19,942 nucleotides of DNA, taken from NCBI GenBank assembly GCA_905193085.1, contig CAJJNI010000017.1:1-19942 (forward strand). The letters are read 5' to 3'. The notes under the pieces are model-generated. The model was given only the letters and a program-made list of their open reading frames with translations. It had not been told where the DNA came from and did no database searches. The DNA comes from an uncultured Lachnospiraceae bacterium (GTDB taxonomy: Bacteria > Bacillota > Clostridia > Lachnospirales > Lachnospiraceae). Shown here one piece after another: positions 7,481 through 15,180 of the stretch. The position numbers were made by a program, and so were the translations under genes. Numbering within the stretch: position 1 is the first letter of the stretch; every line of letters starts with the position of its first letter.

Positions 7481-7510
7481 TTGACAAAGGCATGCATAAT
7501 ATAGTATAGT
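7481..7510 (+). promoter_or_regulatory. Promoter of the CNNM-MATE operon
   Basis: A consensus TTGACA (7481-7486) is followed after 18 bases by TATAGT (7505-7510), 50 bases before the TTG start of the CNNM gene. The stretch 7326-7480 between the divergent genes shows no gene. Confidence 0.7.
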
Positions 7511-7560
7511 AAATGTGTTTTACATTAAAATATAAAGTATAAAAAAGGAGTTGATTTGTA

Positions 7561-8841
7561 TTGGATCCCAGTGACGCCATACAGCTAATTGTTATTTTAA
7601 TTCTAATTATTTTATCTGCATTTTTTTCTTCAGCAGAAACAGCACTTACTACGGTAAGCCGCATACGTATACGTTCTCTTGTAGAAGAAAATGAAGACAA
7701 ACGGGCAATTGTTGTCAATAAGATTTTAGAAGATTCTTCTAAAATGCTCAGCGCTATTTTAATAGGTAATAACATTGTCAATCTGTCTGCTTCATCTCTG
7801 GCAACAGTGTTTGCGACAAGACATTTCGGCAGCTATGCCGCAGGTATTTCAACAGGTGTGCTGACATTTGTTCTTTTGATTTTCGGTGAGATAGCACCTA
7901 AGACTGCTGCTACAACCAAATCAGAATCAATGTCACTTAAATATGGAAAAATTGTTTATTGGACTATGATTATTTTCACACCTTTGATTTTTATTACTAA
8001 TAAAATTGCCAGCGCTTTCTTAAAACTTATCGGTACTGACCCTGATGCTGCTGATGCAGTAATGACAGAAAGTGAACTTAGGACTATAGTTGATGTAAGC
8101 CATGAAGAAGGTGTAATTGAGCAGGAAGAACGCGAATTAATCAATAATGTTTTTGATTTTGGCGATTCTATTATCAAAGAGATAATGGTTCCAAGAGCTG
8201 ATGTCACTTTTGTTCACATAGATTCTACATACGAAGAATTAATGAAAATATATCAGGAAGACCGTTATACAAGGTATCCTGTATATGATGAAAGTACAGA
8301 TAATGTAATTGGTATTTTAAACATGAAAGATTTAATTCTCCAGAAAGATTTTTCTAATTTCTCTATCAGAAATATTATGCGTACTGCCAACTATACATAT
8401 GAACAGAAAAAAACATCTGAATTATTAATTGAGATGCGTGTTAATTCTTTCTCTATTGCCATTATTCTTGATGAATATGGTATTACAGCAGGTATTATAA
8501 CACTTGAAGATATGCTTGAAGAGCTTGTTGGTGAAATCCGTGACGAATTTGATGAAAATGAAATGGATGTAATAAGAAAAATCAATGATTATGAATACCT
8601 TGTAGAGGGTTCATTAAAGCTCGATGACTTAAATGATGAGCTTGGATTAAATTTAGAATCAGAAGCATATGATTCTATCGGAGGATTTATTATTGAACTG
8701 TTGGAGGATTTACCGGTGGAAGGTGACCGTGTAACAACGGAATCTAATGTCATACTCGTGGTAGATAAAATGGATAAGAAACGAATTGAAACAGTTCACT
8801 TGTTCTTACCTAAACCTGAGGAAGAAGATGTCGAATCATGA
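7561..8841 (+). CDS. CNNM/CorC-family (HlyC/CorC) membrane transporter with CBS domains
   Basis: A 426-residue protein of the DUF21-CBS-CorC_HlyC architecture, linked in bacteria to Mg2+ (or Co2+) export and metal tolerance. A DUF21/CNNM membrane domain covers about 1-190: the first helix (5-27) leads into SSAETALTTVS, and FGEIAPKTAATTKSE near 105 is the family signature. A CBS pair follows (about 205-330; MVPRADVTFV and the YPVYDESTDNVIGIL segment), and the C-terminal CorC_HlyC domain lies near 340-420. The start is TTG with AAAGGAG ten bases upstream. The stop codon overlaps the next start by four bases (ATGA at 8838-8841), so translation is coupled to the MATE exporter. Older annotations call these proteins hemolysins; nothing here supports haemolysis. 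Confidence 0.92.
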   Translation: MDPSDAIQLIVILILIILSAFFSSAETALTTVSRIRIRSLVEENEDKRAIVVNKILEDSSKMLSAILIGNNIVNLSASSLATVFATRHFGSYAAGISTGVLTFVLLIFGEIAPKTAATTKSESMSLKYGKIVYWTMIIFTPLIFITNKIASAFLKLIGTDPDAADAVMTESELRTIVDVSHEEGVIEQEERELINNVFDFGDSIIKEIMVPRADVTFVHIDSTYEELMKIYQEDRYTRYPVYDESTDNVIGILNMKDLILQKDFSNFSIRNIMRTANYTYEQKKTSELLIEMRVNSFSIAIILDEYGITAGIITLEDMLEELVGEIRDEFDENEMDVIRKINDYEYLVEGSLKLDDLNDELGLNLESEAYDSIGGFIIELLEDLPVEGDRVTTESNVILVVDKMDKKRIETVHLFLPKPEEEDVES

Positions 8842-10190
8842 TTACAAATTTAACTGAAGGCCCAATCAGAAAAACATTGTGGCTTTATTCCATACCAATG
8901 CTTGTAAGTGTGATGTTTCAGCAGATTTATAATATTGCTGACAGCATGATTGCAGGCAAATTTGCAGGGGAGGATGCTCTGGCGGCTGTCGGAGCGTCCT
9001 ACCCTATTACTATGCTCTTTATTGCGATTGCAGTTGGAAGCAATGTCGGTTCATCGGTTGTCATATCCCAGCTTTTTGGAGCAAAAGATTACACTACAAT
9101 GAAAACTGCAGTTTCAACATGTCTATGCTCGATTATCGGTTTATCCGTCTTTTTAACACTAATCGGTTTCATTTTCTGCAATCCTTTAATGACACTTATT
9201 CATACCCCTGAAAATATTTTTGACGATGCAGCATTGTATATGCGGATATATATTGCAGGTATTTTGTTTTTGTTTCTTTATAACATATGTACAGGAATAT
9301 TTAATGCCCTCGGAGATTCAAAAACGCCACTGTACCTGTTAATTATGTCTTCTGTTGGAAATATAATTCTTGATTATATTTTTGTAGTTTACTGTAAATG
9401 GGCTGTTGCAGGTGTTGCATGGGCAACATTTATCGCACAGGGTTTTTCATGTATTGTTGCTTTTATAATTCTTATGGGAAGACTTTCTAAATTCCATCCG
9501 GAAATTAAAGCACCGCATTTTTCATTTGAAATGTTAAAAAAAATCAGTTACATGTCTATTCCAAGCATTTTACAGCAAAGCTTCGTTTCAGTTGGAAATA
9601 TTTTCATACAGTCACTCATAAATAGTTTTGGCTCTGCAGTTATAGCCGGATATTCCGCTGCAATGAAACTAAATACATTTGCAGTTACTTCATATTCAAC
9701 TTTAGGAAACGGTCTGAGCGGTTTTACTGCACAGAATGTTGGAGCTGCAAAACCTGACAGAATTAAATCGGGTTATTTTTGCGGCTGTCAGTTAGCATGG
9801 CTTATTACTGTTCCGTTTTTAGCCGCTTTCTTTATCTTTCCAAAACAACTGCTTTTGTTATTTATGAATGCACAAAGCAGCCAGGCATTAAATACGGGAA
9901 TTGAATTTTTAAAAATATTAAGTCCGTTCTACTTCTTTGTCGGAACTAAATTAATTTCTGACGGGGCACTAAGAGGCTCGGGTGCAATGAAAACTTTTAT
10001 GATTGCAACATTTACTGATTTAATACTCAGGGTAGTTTTGTCATATATTCTTGCAGTACCATTTGGAATTACTGGAGTATGGCTCTCATGGCCTATCGGC
10101 TGGCTTGCTGCCACTGCTCTTTCAGTCGGATTTTACATAAATTTATATTATCCTGATTTGTTTAAAAAAAGGTTAAAGAAGAAAAACTGA
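8838..10190 (+). CDS. MATE family multidrug efflux protein
   Basis: A 450-residue integral membrane protein of the MATE family (DinF/MepA/NorM-like), which exports cationic or drug-like compounds in exchange for Na+ or H+. The N-terminal signature is clear: GPIRKTLWLYSIPML, FQQIYNIADSMIAGKFAGED and ALAAVGASYPI. The matching second-half signature is IPSILQQSFVSVGNIFIQS followed by GSAVIAGYSAAMKLNTF, as expected for the two six-helix bundles. Length is normal for the family. It begins inside the stop codon of the CNNM gene (ATGA overlap) and shares that promoter. The substrate cannot be predicted from sequence. The C-terminus is lysine-rich (KKRLKKKN), and no clear terminator is seen after it. 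Confidence 0.93.
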   Translation: MITNLTEGPIRKTLWLYSIPMLVSVMFQQIYNIADSMIAGKFAGEDALAAVGASYPITMLFIAIAVGSNVGSSVVISQLFGAKDYTTMKTAVSTCLCSIIGLSVFLTLIGFIFCNPLMTLIHTPENIFDDAALYMRIYIAGILFLFLYNICTGIFNALGDSKTPLYLLIMSSVGNIILDYIFVVYCKWAVAGVAWATFIAQGFSCIVAFIILMGRLSKFHPEIKAPHFSFEMLKKISYMSIPSILQQSFVSVGNIFIQSLINSFGSAVIAGYSAAMKLNTFAVTSYSTLGNGLSGFTAQNVGAAKPDRIKSGYFCGCQLAWLITVPFLAAFFIFPKQLLLLFMNAQSSQALNTGIEFLKILSPFYFFVGTKLISDGALRGSGAMKTFMIATFTDLILRVVLSYILAVPFGITGVWLSWPIGWLAATALSVGFYINLYYPDLFKKRLKKKN

Positions 10191-10199
10191 TACTCTTTA

Positions 10200-10227
10200 T
10201 TTTCACATAAAAAAACCGATATATAAT
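10200..10227 (+). promoter_or_regulatory. Probable promoter of the FliD-C-like gene
   Basis: TTTTCA (10200-10205) and TATAAT (10222-10227) are 16 bases apart, 57 bases before the start codon. Several other TATA-like runs occur in this very AT-rich gap, so the exact element is uncertain. Confidence 0.45.
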
Positions 10228-10284
10228 ATAGATTATATATTTTATACAGAATCATATAATATATACTGCTATTGGAGGTATTTT

Positions 10285-11268
10285 ATGAGCATAAATATTT
10301 CAGCTTCAACATTATTAAATCAGCTTAACTCAACAGGTGCATATTCATATTCTACAACCAAAGAAAAACGTACTTTAAATGAAACTAAAGTATCTTCTAA
10401 AGATAACTGTGCTGCTTTCACTAAAGCACTGCGCAATTTAAGAAAATTGGATATTTCAACAGAATCTGATAAAACAACCGCAAAGAAATATATCAAAAAT
10501 TTTATCAGTTCATTTAACAGCTTAACTGATGCGGTTTCTGAATTAAACTCAAAAGCTCTTGACAGACGCTTCAGTAAAATCAACAGTCTTATAAGCAATA
10601 ATTCAGAAGAATTAAGCAAGTTAGGTATAAGTAAAAATTCAAGCGGAAAACTTACTTTTGACAAGCTTACTTTTGATGAATTTGAAGATAGTGATGTTTA
10701 TGATTCTTTATTTGGAAAATCAAGTTATTTTTCCAAAAACATAGAAAAATATATGAACTCAGTTAAATCAATGGTGAGCAACAACATTGTCCAGACATCA
10801 AATGTAACAACTACAACTACAGTTAATGTTGACAGTAAGAAAATTTCCATGGCTAATTCATGCAACATGTTATCAACCTATGCAAATCAGTTAAATTCAG
10901 CAACTGACAGCAGTACCGGTCTTAATTTTGCACAAGAGATAATAAGTAATTTCAATAATATTTTTATCAGTGAAAAAGACTGTCAGACAAAATCTGAACT
11001 TTTAAATTCTCTTGCATCTCTTGTACAAGAAAACTCTGATGAATTAAATGAAATTGGAATCGAAGTATCAGCCGATGGCAAAACTCTTTCTTTTTCATCT
11101 GATGTAGATTCTGACGGTAATGATGGCAAAGTAAAATTTGTAAACAATTACGATAAAGTGTTAAGTTTATTTGGTGGTTCATTTGGAAGTGAGCTTTCTG
11201 ACATTTCCAATAATCTTTTCTGCGAATTATTGGAGACTTCAAAGAATAACATCAATATTTATGCGTAA
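10285..11268 (+). CDS. Unrecognised protein with two tandem FliD-C-terminus-like repeats
   Basis: A 327-residue Ser/Asn/Lys-rich protein with only two cysteines in the mature part of each half and no signal peptide or membrane helix. An excellent GGAGG lies six bases before the ATG. Two similar halves are visible. Residues about 69-162 contain IKNFISSFNSL, SNNSEELSKLGISKNSSGKL and DSLFGKSSYFSKNIEKYM. Residues about 216-312 contain QEIISNFNNIF, QENSDELNEIGIEVSADGKT and VLSLFGGSFGSELSDI. A TTTTT-rich linker (175-179) separates them. The pattern (helix, L..IGI, DG-K-L-F, then V..LFG and a helix) recalls the C-terminal half of flagellar cap protein FliD. The N-terminal and other FliD regions are missing and no flagellar gene is near. 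Function unknown; a secreted or surface polymer-associated role is only a guess. Confidence 0.8.
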   Translation: MSINISASTLLNQLNSTGAYSYSTTKEKRTLNETKVSSKDNCAAFTKALRNLRKLDISTESDKTTAKKYIKNFISSFNSLTDAVSELNSKALDRRFSKINSLISNNSEELSKLGISKNSSGKLTFDKLTFDEFEDSDVYDSLFGKSSYFSKNIEKYMNSVKSMVSNNIVQTSNVTTTTTVNVDSKKISMANSCNMLSTYANQLNSATDSSTGLNFAQEIISNFNNIFISEKDCQTKSELLNSLASLVQENSDELNEIGIEVSADGKTLSFSSDVDSDGNDGKVKFVNNYDKVLSLFGGSFGSELSDISNNLFCELLETSKNNINIYA

Positions 11269-11311
11269 CAGCATAATAGATAATTTTGGAACGTGATAGT
11301 ATAGTAATACA

Positions 11312-11359
11312 AAAAGGTGCTGCCGGAAACATTCTGTTTTCCGGCAACACCTTTTAATT
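11312..11359 (+). terminator. Strong bidirectional terminator between convergent genes
   Basis: AAAAGGTG (11312-11319) and GCCGGAAA (11322-11329) pair with TTTCCGGC (11338-11345) and CACCTTTT (11348-11355), leaving small internal bulges and an 8-base loop. A-tracts and T-tracts on both sides let it stop the FliD-C-like transcript on the plus strand and the flavoprotein transcript on the minus strand. Confidence 0.88.
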
Positions 11360-11420
11360 TTACTTTTATAGCTATAGATGAACAAAAATCCACTTAACTA
11401 CCGGTGCGGTTTTTCTTATT

Positions 11421-12791
11421 TTATAAAGTTTCAGCTATTTTTCTTGCAACATAAACACCGCTTGCAGAAGCATGTGAAAGTGAATGTGTTACACCGCTTC
11501 CATCACCAATCATGTATAAACCTTTATGGCAGCTCTCAAGATTTTCATCAAGCTCAACTTCCATATTGTAAAATTTTACTTCTACACCATATAAAAGTGT
11601 ATCATCATTTGCTGTTCCTGGTGCAATTTTGTCAAGAGCATATATCATCTCTATTATTCCGTCAAGTATTCTCTTTGGAAGTACAAGGCTTAAATCTCCT
11701 GGAGTTGCTGCAAGAGTAGGTGTAACAAGGCCTTCCTCAAGGCGCTTTGCATTACTTCTTCTTCCGCGGACTAAATCACCAAACCTCTGAACAATAACGC
11801 CCCCGCCAATCATATTTGATAATCTTGCTATACTTTCACCGTAACCGTTACTGTCTTTAAATGGCTCTGAAAAATGTTTTGCTACTAAAAGTGCAAAGTT
11901 AGTGTTATCTGTCTGCTTTGATTTATCTTCATAACTGTGGCCGTTTACAGTAATAATTCCGTTAGTATTTTCATTAACAACGATTCCATATGGATTCATA
12001 CAGAAAGTTCTTACATTATCCTCAAACTTTTCTGTTCTGTAAACTATTTTACTTTCGTATAATTCATCTGTAAGGTGTGAAAATATTACAGCAGGAAGTT
12101 CAACTCGCACACCTAAATCTACCCTGTTTGATTTAGTTGGAATGTTAAGTTCTTTACATACTTTTTCCATCCATTTACTTCCGCTTCTTCCTACAGAAAC
12201 TACACATCTATCACAGTCAAATTCCTGTTCTTTTAAATGTATGCGATAACCATTATCCAGCACTTCAATGCCAGATACAGGTGATTCAAAATAAAAATCT
12301 ACTTTATCTTTTAATTCATCATACAACTGACCTAACACGACAAGGTTTATGTCTGTTCCCAAATGTCTTACTGATGCATCTAGCAGTTTTAATTTATTCT
12401 GCAGACACTTCTTCTTTAAATCTGTTCCGGCAGTAGAGTAAAGTTTTGTTCCTTCTCCTCCATGAGCCATATTAATTTCATCAACATACTGCATAAGCTC
12501 TGTTGCCTGCTTTTTTCCTATGTACTCATACAATGTTCCACCAAAATCATTTGTTATATTGTATTTTCCATCAGAAAACGCACCTGCACCACCAAAACCA
12601 CTCATTATTGAACATGACTTACATTTTATACAACTTTTTACTTTTTCTCCATCTATAGGGCAATGTCTTTTTGACAATTCATAACCGGCCTCAAATACCG
12701 CAATCTTAGTTTTACTGTTCTGCTTAATCAGCTCATAAGCAGTAAAAATTCCTCCAGGTCCTGCACCAATAATAATCACATCATACTTCAT
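11421..12791 (-). CDS. COG2509-type FAD-dependent dehydrogenase/oxidoreductase
   Basis: A 456-residue soluble flavoprotein. The N-terminal Rossmann motif GAGPGG (9-14) in VIIIGAGPGGIFTAYELIK and the acidic end of strand 2 (VFEAG) bind FAD. A C-terminal FAD motif, GLYMIGDGSGVTHSLSHA, lies near 425-443. Cysteines at 44, 54, 57 and 60 (CPIDGEKVKSCIKCKSC) suggest a bound Fe-S cluster or zinc; this motif is typical of the COG2509 group. SGFGGAGAFSDGKYN follows directly. The physiological substrate of the group is not established. AGGAGG lies seven bases upstream of the ATG, and a TATAAT-type -10 at 12823-12828 is close. Monocistronic, ending in the bidirectional terminator. It is sometimes mislabelled as a NAD(P)/FAD oxidoreductase of known type. 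Confidence 0.88.
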   Translation of the reverse strand: MKYDVIIIGAGPGGIFTAYELIKQNSKTKIAVFEAGYELSKRHCPIDGEKVKSCIKCKSCSIMSGFGGAGAFSDGKYNITNDFGGTLYEYIGKKQATELMQYVDEINMAHGGEGTKLYSTAGTDLKKKCLQNKLKLLDASVRHLGTDINLVVLGQLYDELKDKVDFYFESPVSGIEVLDNGYRIHLKEQEFDCDRCVVSVGRSGSKWMEKVCKELNIPTKSNRVDLGVRVELPAVIFSHLTDELYESKIVYRTEKFEDNVRTFCMNPYGIVVNENTNGIITVNGHSYEDKSKQTDNTNFALLVAKHFSEPFKDSNGYGESIARLSNMIGGGVIVQRFGDLVRGRRSNAKRLEEGLVTPTLAATPGDLSLVLPKRILDGIIEMIYALDKIAPGTANDDTLLYGVEVKFYNMEVELDENLESCHKGLYMIGDGSGVTHSLSHASASGVYVARKIAETL

Positions 12792-12822
12792 ATAAATTCC
12801 TCCTCGTCTGAAAAGTAAACAG

Positions 12823-12828
12823 ATTATA
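12823..12828 (-). promoter_or_regulatory. -10 element for the flavoprotein gene
   Basis: Minus-strand TATAAT at 12823-12828 stands 31 bases before the start codon. The position 17 bases upstream reads TTTTTA, a weak -35 that falls in the T-run of the tRNA terminator, so the two signals overlap. Confidence 0.45.
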
Positions 12829-12844
12829 CCGTTTTTGCTACGCA

Positions 12845-12882
12845 GTAAAAAAGCACTGAGATATTATAACTCTACAGTGCTT
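12845..12882 (-). terminator. Terminator of tRNA-Thr(GGT)
   Basis: AAGCACTG (12851-12858) and CAGTGCTT (12875-12882) form an 8-bp stem followed on the minus strand by a run of T residues. It lies 23 bases past the tRNA 3' end. Confidence 0.85.
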
Positions 12883-12905
12883 ATACATTATCATAACTGC
12901 TTAAA

Positions 12906-12977
12906 GCTGACAACGGGAGTCGAACCCGTGACCTCTTCATTACCAATGAAGTGCGCTACCTCCTGTGCCATGCCAGC
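12906..12977 (-). tRNA. tRNA-Thr (anticodon GGT)
   Basis: On the minus strand the 72-base gene begins GCTGGCA and ends TGTCAGC, forming a 7-bp acceptor stem with one G-T pair. The anticodon arm is CTTCA-TTGGTAA-TGAAG, anticodon GGT, which reads ACC and ACU threonine codons. The T arm is ACGGG-TTCGACT-CCCGT. The D stem has an A-C mismatch. CCA is not encoded. It has its own promoter and terminator. Confidence 0.95.
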
Positions 12978-13011
12978 ATATAAAACCCAAAAATGAAAAC
13001 TCACAATTGCT

Positions 13012-13040
13012 ACTATATCATATTGGATTTTACTTGTCAA
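13012..13040 (-). promoter_or_regulatory. Promoter of tRNA-Thr(GGT)
   Basis: On the minus strand a perfect TTGACA (13035-13040) is followed after exactly 17 bases by TATAGT (13012-13017), 35 bases before the tRNA. It begins only about 19 bases past the stop codon of the J-domain gene. Confidence 0.85.
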
Positions 13041-13058
13041 GTAACATGTCTGTTTTGT

Positions 13059-13751
13059 TTAAAATGGTGCACAACAAACAGAACACGGGCAGCACAGGTT
13101 GCATAACATAAGTCCAAAACATAATCTGTTACAGGAACTTCCGTCCATTGTAAATATATTGCCATAGTCCCCGCTCATATCCTGATACCATGTTCCGCCG
13201 CTTTCTAACTGCTGTACAAGTCTTTGATACTGCATGTTATCAGGTTCCATACCGGCTGCTGTTTTAGCATAGTCCAAGGCAGTAACATTATTTCCGGCAC
13301 CGGCATTTGCCATTGAACTTAAATAATACCACTTTGCATTTTTTACAGATATAGAATTAAGTACATTTAATGCTTCATTATATGAGCGTGAGCGGATATA
13401 ATTCTCAGCCGCTTTAAAATACATATCGTCCTGACTCTGGTATTCCTGCTGCTGTCTCTGACCAAAACCACCAAAATTTCCAAAACCGCCAAATCCACCG
13501 AAATCTCCAAAATCTCCGTATCCACCTGAATAGCTTCCACCGCCTGTGGAATAACTTCCTTTTCCCTGCTTTTCATTCATTATAGCCTGATAAGCCTGCT
13601 GTACCTGTTTGAACTTTTCTTCTATCTGTTCCTTATTAGGATTATTTATATTCGAATCCGGATGATATTTCCTGCTCAGATTACGATATGCTTTTTTTAT
13701 CTCGTCTTCTGTAGCATTTCTTGATACTCCTAAAACCTGATATGGGTCCAT
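13059..13751 (-). CDS. J-domain protein with Gly/Phe region, helical repeats and Cys-rich tail
   Basis: A 230-residue DnaJ-like co-chaperone that should stimulate a DnaK-type Hsp70. The J domain is at 1-65 (DPYQVLGVSRNATEDEIKKA, HPD at 30-32). A Gly/Phe-rich linker follows (65-98, repeated FGGFG units), then helices resembling a TPR unit (about 107-183). The last 24 residues hold eight cysteines (207, 211, 217, 220, 221, 223, 226, 227) ending CCAPF. Classical DnaJ zinc-finger and substrate-binding domains are absent, so it is not the general DnaJ. It is the last of three minus-strand genes, 12 bases after the DUF5685 stop. The tail could bind metal, be lipid- or membrane-associated, or touch the DUF5685 partner; this is unproven. 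Confidence 0.9.
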   Translation of the reverse strand: MDPYQVLGVSRNATEDEIKKAYRNLSRKYHPDSNINNPNKEQIEEKFKQVQQAYQAIMNEKQGKGSYSTGGGSYSGGYGDFGDFGGFGGFGNFGGFGQRQQQEYQSQDDMYFKAAENYIRSRSYNEALNVLNSISVKNAKWYYLSSMANAGAGNNVTALDYAKTAAGMEPDNMQYQRLVQQLESGGTWYQDMSGDYGNIFTMDGSSCNRLCFGLMLCNLCCPCSVCCAPF

Positions 13752-13763
13752 ACACTATCCCTT

Positions 13764-14600
13764 CTATTCATTGTTCTTTTCCTTATTGGAATCATTTCTT
13801 TTCTTAAAAGACTGCCAGACTCCTGAATAAAGAATATTTCTTAATATTTCCAAATTTTCTATTATCGGCAGATACTCAAATGCCCTGCAGCACTCTGCCA
13901 TCATACTTACAAGTACATTCTGCACAAACTGTACAAAATCCTGCCTGTCCTCATATTCAATAAGAAGATTATAATTTTTATCCTTCTTATCTTTTTCCAA
14001 ATCATCATATGCGTCCATTATATATATAAACTTTCCCAGATAAAAGCCCATATCTGATAAAGCTTTTGAAAACACATCATCATGAAGCACAAATATTTCA
14101 CTCATTATATTTCCAAATGTTCCTGACACTTTGTCTAAATCGTGACAGTTTTCTTTTTCCAAAGCAGATAAACAATCCATATATTTTTTTATATTGGCTG
14201 TTTTGTCAGGATATTTTTTCTCAATAGAATGAGCCTTGCGTTTTAGTATTGCTGAATAAAATAATGCAACAAAATTGTTGTCATCATGCCAGTCATCAAG
14301 GCATTTTAAATATGATAAATACACATTCATATCAGCCGCATAATCAAGATAACGGTTCTCACAATAACTGTGTTTCTTTAAAGGATGGACAATGCAGTGC
14401 TCGCATTTACATTTATTTGCAGGCTCATATATACCACACAAAAGCATTGCCAGAAATGTCAAATCATATGTGACGCTTACTCTGGCGATATTACCATAAT
14501 TATGCTTAATTGCCTTGCAAAGGCCACAATAATATGAACGATATACATCAAATTCCCTGAATTTTATTTCAGGCTTATTAATGCGCACATAACCAAACAT
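13764..14600 (-). CDS. DUF5685 family protein
   Basis: A 278-residue, mostly helical protein whose opening MFGYVRINKPEIKFREFDVY followed by RSYYCGLCKA is typical of DUF5685. Cysteines C25-C28 and C64, C66, C69, C80 (CKCEHC region) could form a metal site. Two acidic motifs stand out: DDWHDD (102-107) and DAYDDLEKD (196-204), the second inside GFYLGKFIYIMDAYDD. Their order and spacing recall the paired Asp-rich motifs of all-alpha isoprenoid synthases, but no experimental role is known to me. The start follows 11 bases after the stop of the zinc-ribbon gene, and the J-domain gene follows after 12 bases. The three are evidently one operon and may form a membrane-linked complex. The C-terminus is charged and probably disordered. 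Confidence 0.85.
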   Translation of the reverse strand: MFGYVRINKPEIKFREFDVYRSYYCGLCKAIKHNYGNIARVSVTYDLTFLAMLLCGIYEPANKCKCEHCIVHPLKKHSYCENRYLDYAADMNVYLSYLKCLDDWHDDNNFVALFYSAILKRKAHSIEKKYPDKTANIKKYMDCLSALEKENCHDLDKVSGTFGNIMSEIFVLHDDVFSKALSDMGFYLGKFIYIMDAYDDLEKDKKDKNYNLLIEYEDRQDFVQFVQNVLVSMMAECCRAFEYLPIIENLEILRNILYSGVWQSFKKRNDSNKEKNNE

Positions 14601-14611
14601 TAATTTTCCCC

Positions 14612-15013
14612 TTATGTTGTTTTTTCAAATACTGTTCTGCACTTAGGACATGTAATCTGTATTCTTCCATGACCTTTCGGAACACGAATCTGCTGTTTAC
14701 AATTTGGACATTTATAAAATCTGTGTGTTTTTCTCTGTGACCACATTTTCCTATACCTTGAAAATACACTGTGTACTTTATATTTGACTGACATATATTT
14801 TGAATTTTCTGCTGAGCGCTTTGCATAATCTTTTGAAAACATTCTAAAATATGCATATCCCAGGGCAACTATAGCCAACAGAAAAAATATTCTGCCGAAA
14901 AACCATGATAATACAAGTAAAACAAGTGCTGCAACCATAAGAAAAGAATTAAATTTATCTGTTCCATATCTTCCGTACATAAATCTCTGTAATTTTTCCC
15001 TTAAACTATTCAT
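14612..15013 (-). CDS. Small membrane protein with C-terminal zinc ribbon
   Basis: A 133-residue protein with two closely spaced membrane helices (about 22-39 and 42-57), a basic linker (about 58-100), and a zinc ribbon CPNC (102-105) ... CPKC (122-125). GGAGG lies in the leader, eight bases or so before the ATG. First gene of the three-gene unit with DUF5685 and the J-domain protein; it might anchor the other two at the membrane. No specific name is available. The ligand spacing is right for zinc; nucleic-acid or protein binding is equally possible. Confidence 0.85.
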   Translation of the reverse strand: MNSLREKLQRFMYGRYGTDKFNSFLMVAALVLLVLSWFFGRIFFLLAIVALGYAYFRMFSKDYAKRSAENSKYMSVKYKVHSVFSRYRKMWSQRKTHRFYKCPNCKQQIRVPKGHGRIQITCPKCRTVFEKTT

Positions 15014-15045
15014 ATAAGAAGCACCTCCATTTTTCTATGAGGAAG

Positions 15046-15051
15046 ATTATA
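15046..15051 (-). promoter_or_regulatory. Extended -10 of the zinc-ribbon/DUF5685/J-protein operon
   Basis: Minus-strand TGTTATAAT (TATAAT at 15046-15051) lies 32 bases before the start codon. No good -35 is seen at 16-18 bases, which is tolerable with an extended -10. Confidence 0.5.
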
Positions 15052-15141
15052 ACAACGATATATGTATTTATTGTGTTCAAGTAATTAAAATTTAATAACG
15101 GAATTTATAAAACAAAATTTCACGAATTCACCTAAAATTCT

Positions 15142-15180
15142 CATAAATTATTTTAAGAAAAGCTCTGATAGCTGTTATTC
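15142..15180 (-). terminator. Weak terminator after queH
   Basis: Around the queH stop codon, AGAGAA and AGCT pair with AGCT and TTTTCT on the minus strand, followed by TTTTCTTAAAA. The stem is short and includes wobble pairs, so termination may be partial. Confidence 0.35.

Noticed and set aside
7431..7781. 116-residue minus-strand ORF at the CNNM start
   Set aside because: It covers the CNNM promoter and first codons on the other strand and shows no family features.
11378..11719. 113-residue plus-strand ORF
   Set aside because: It mirrors the C-terminal part of the flavoprotein gene, lacks a ribosome binding site and has unlikely composition (many His, Leu, Gln).
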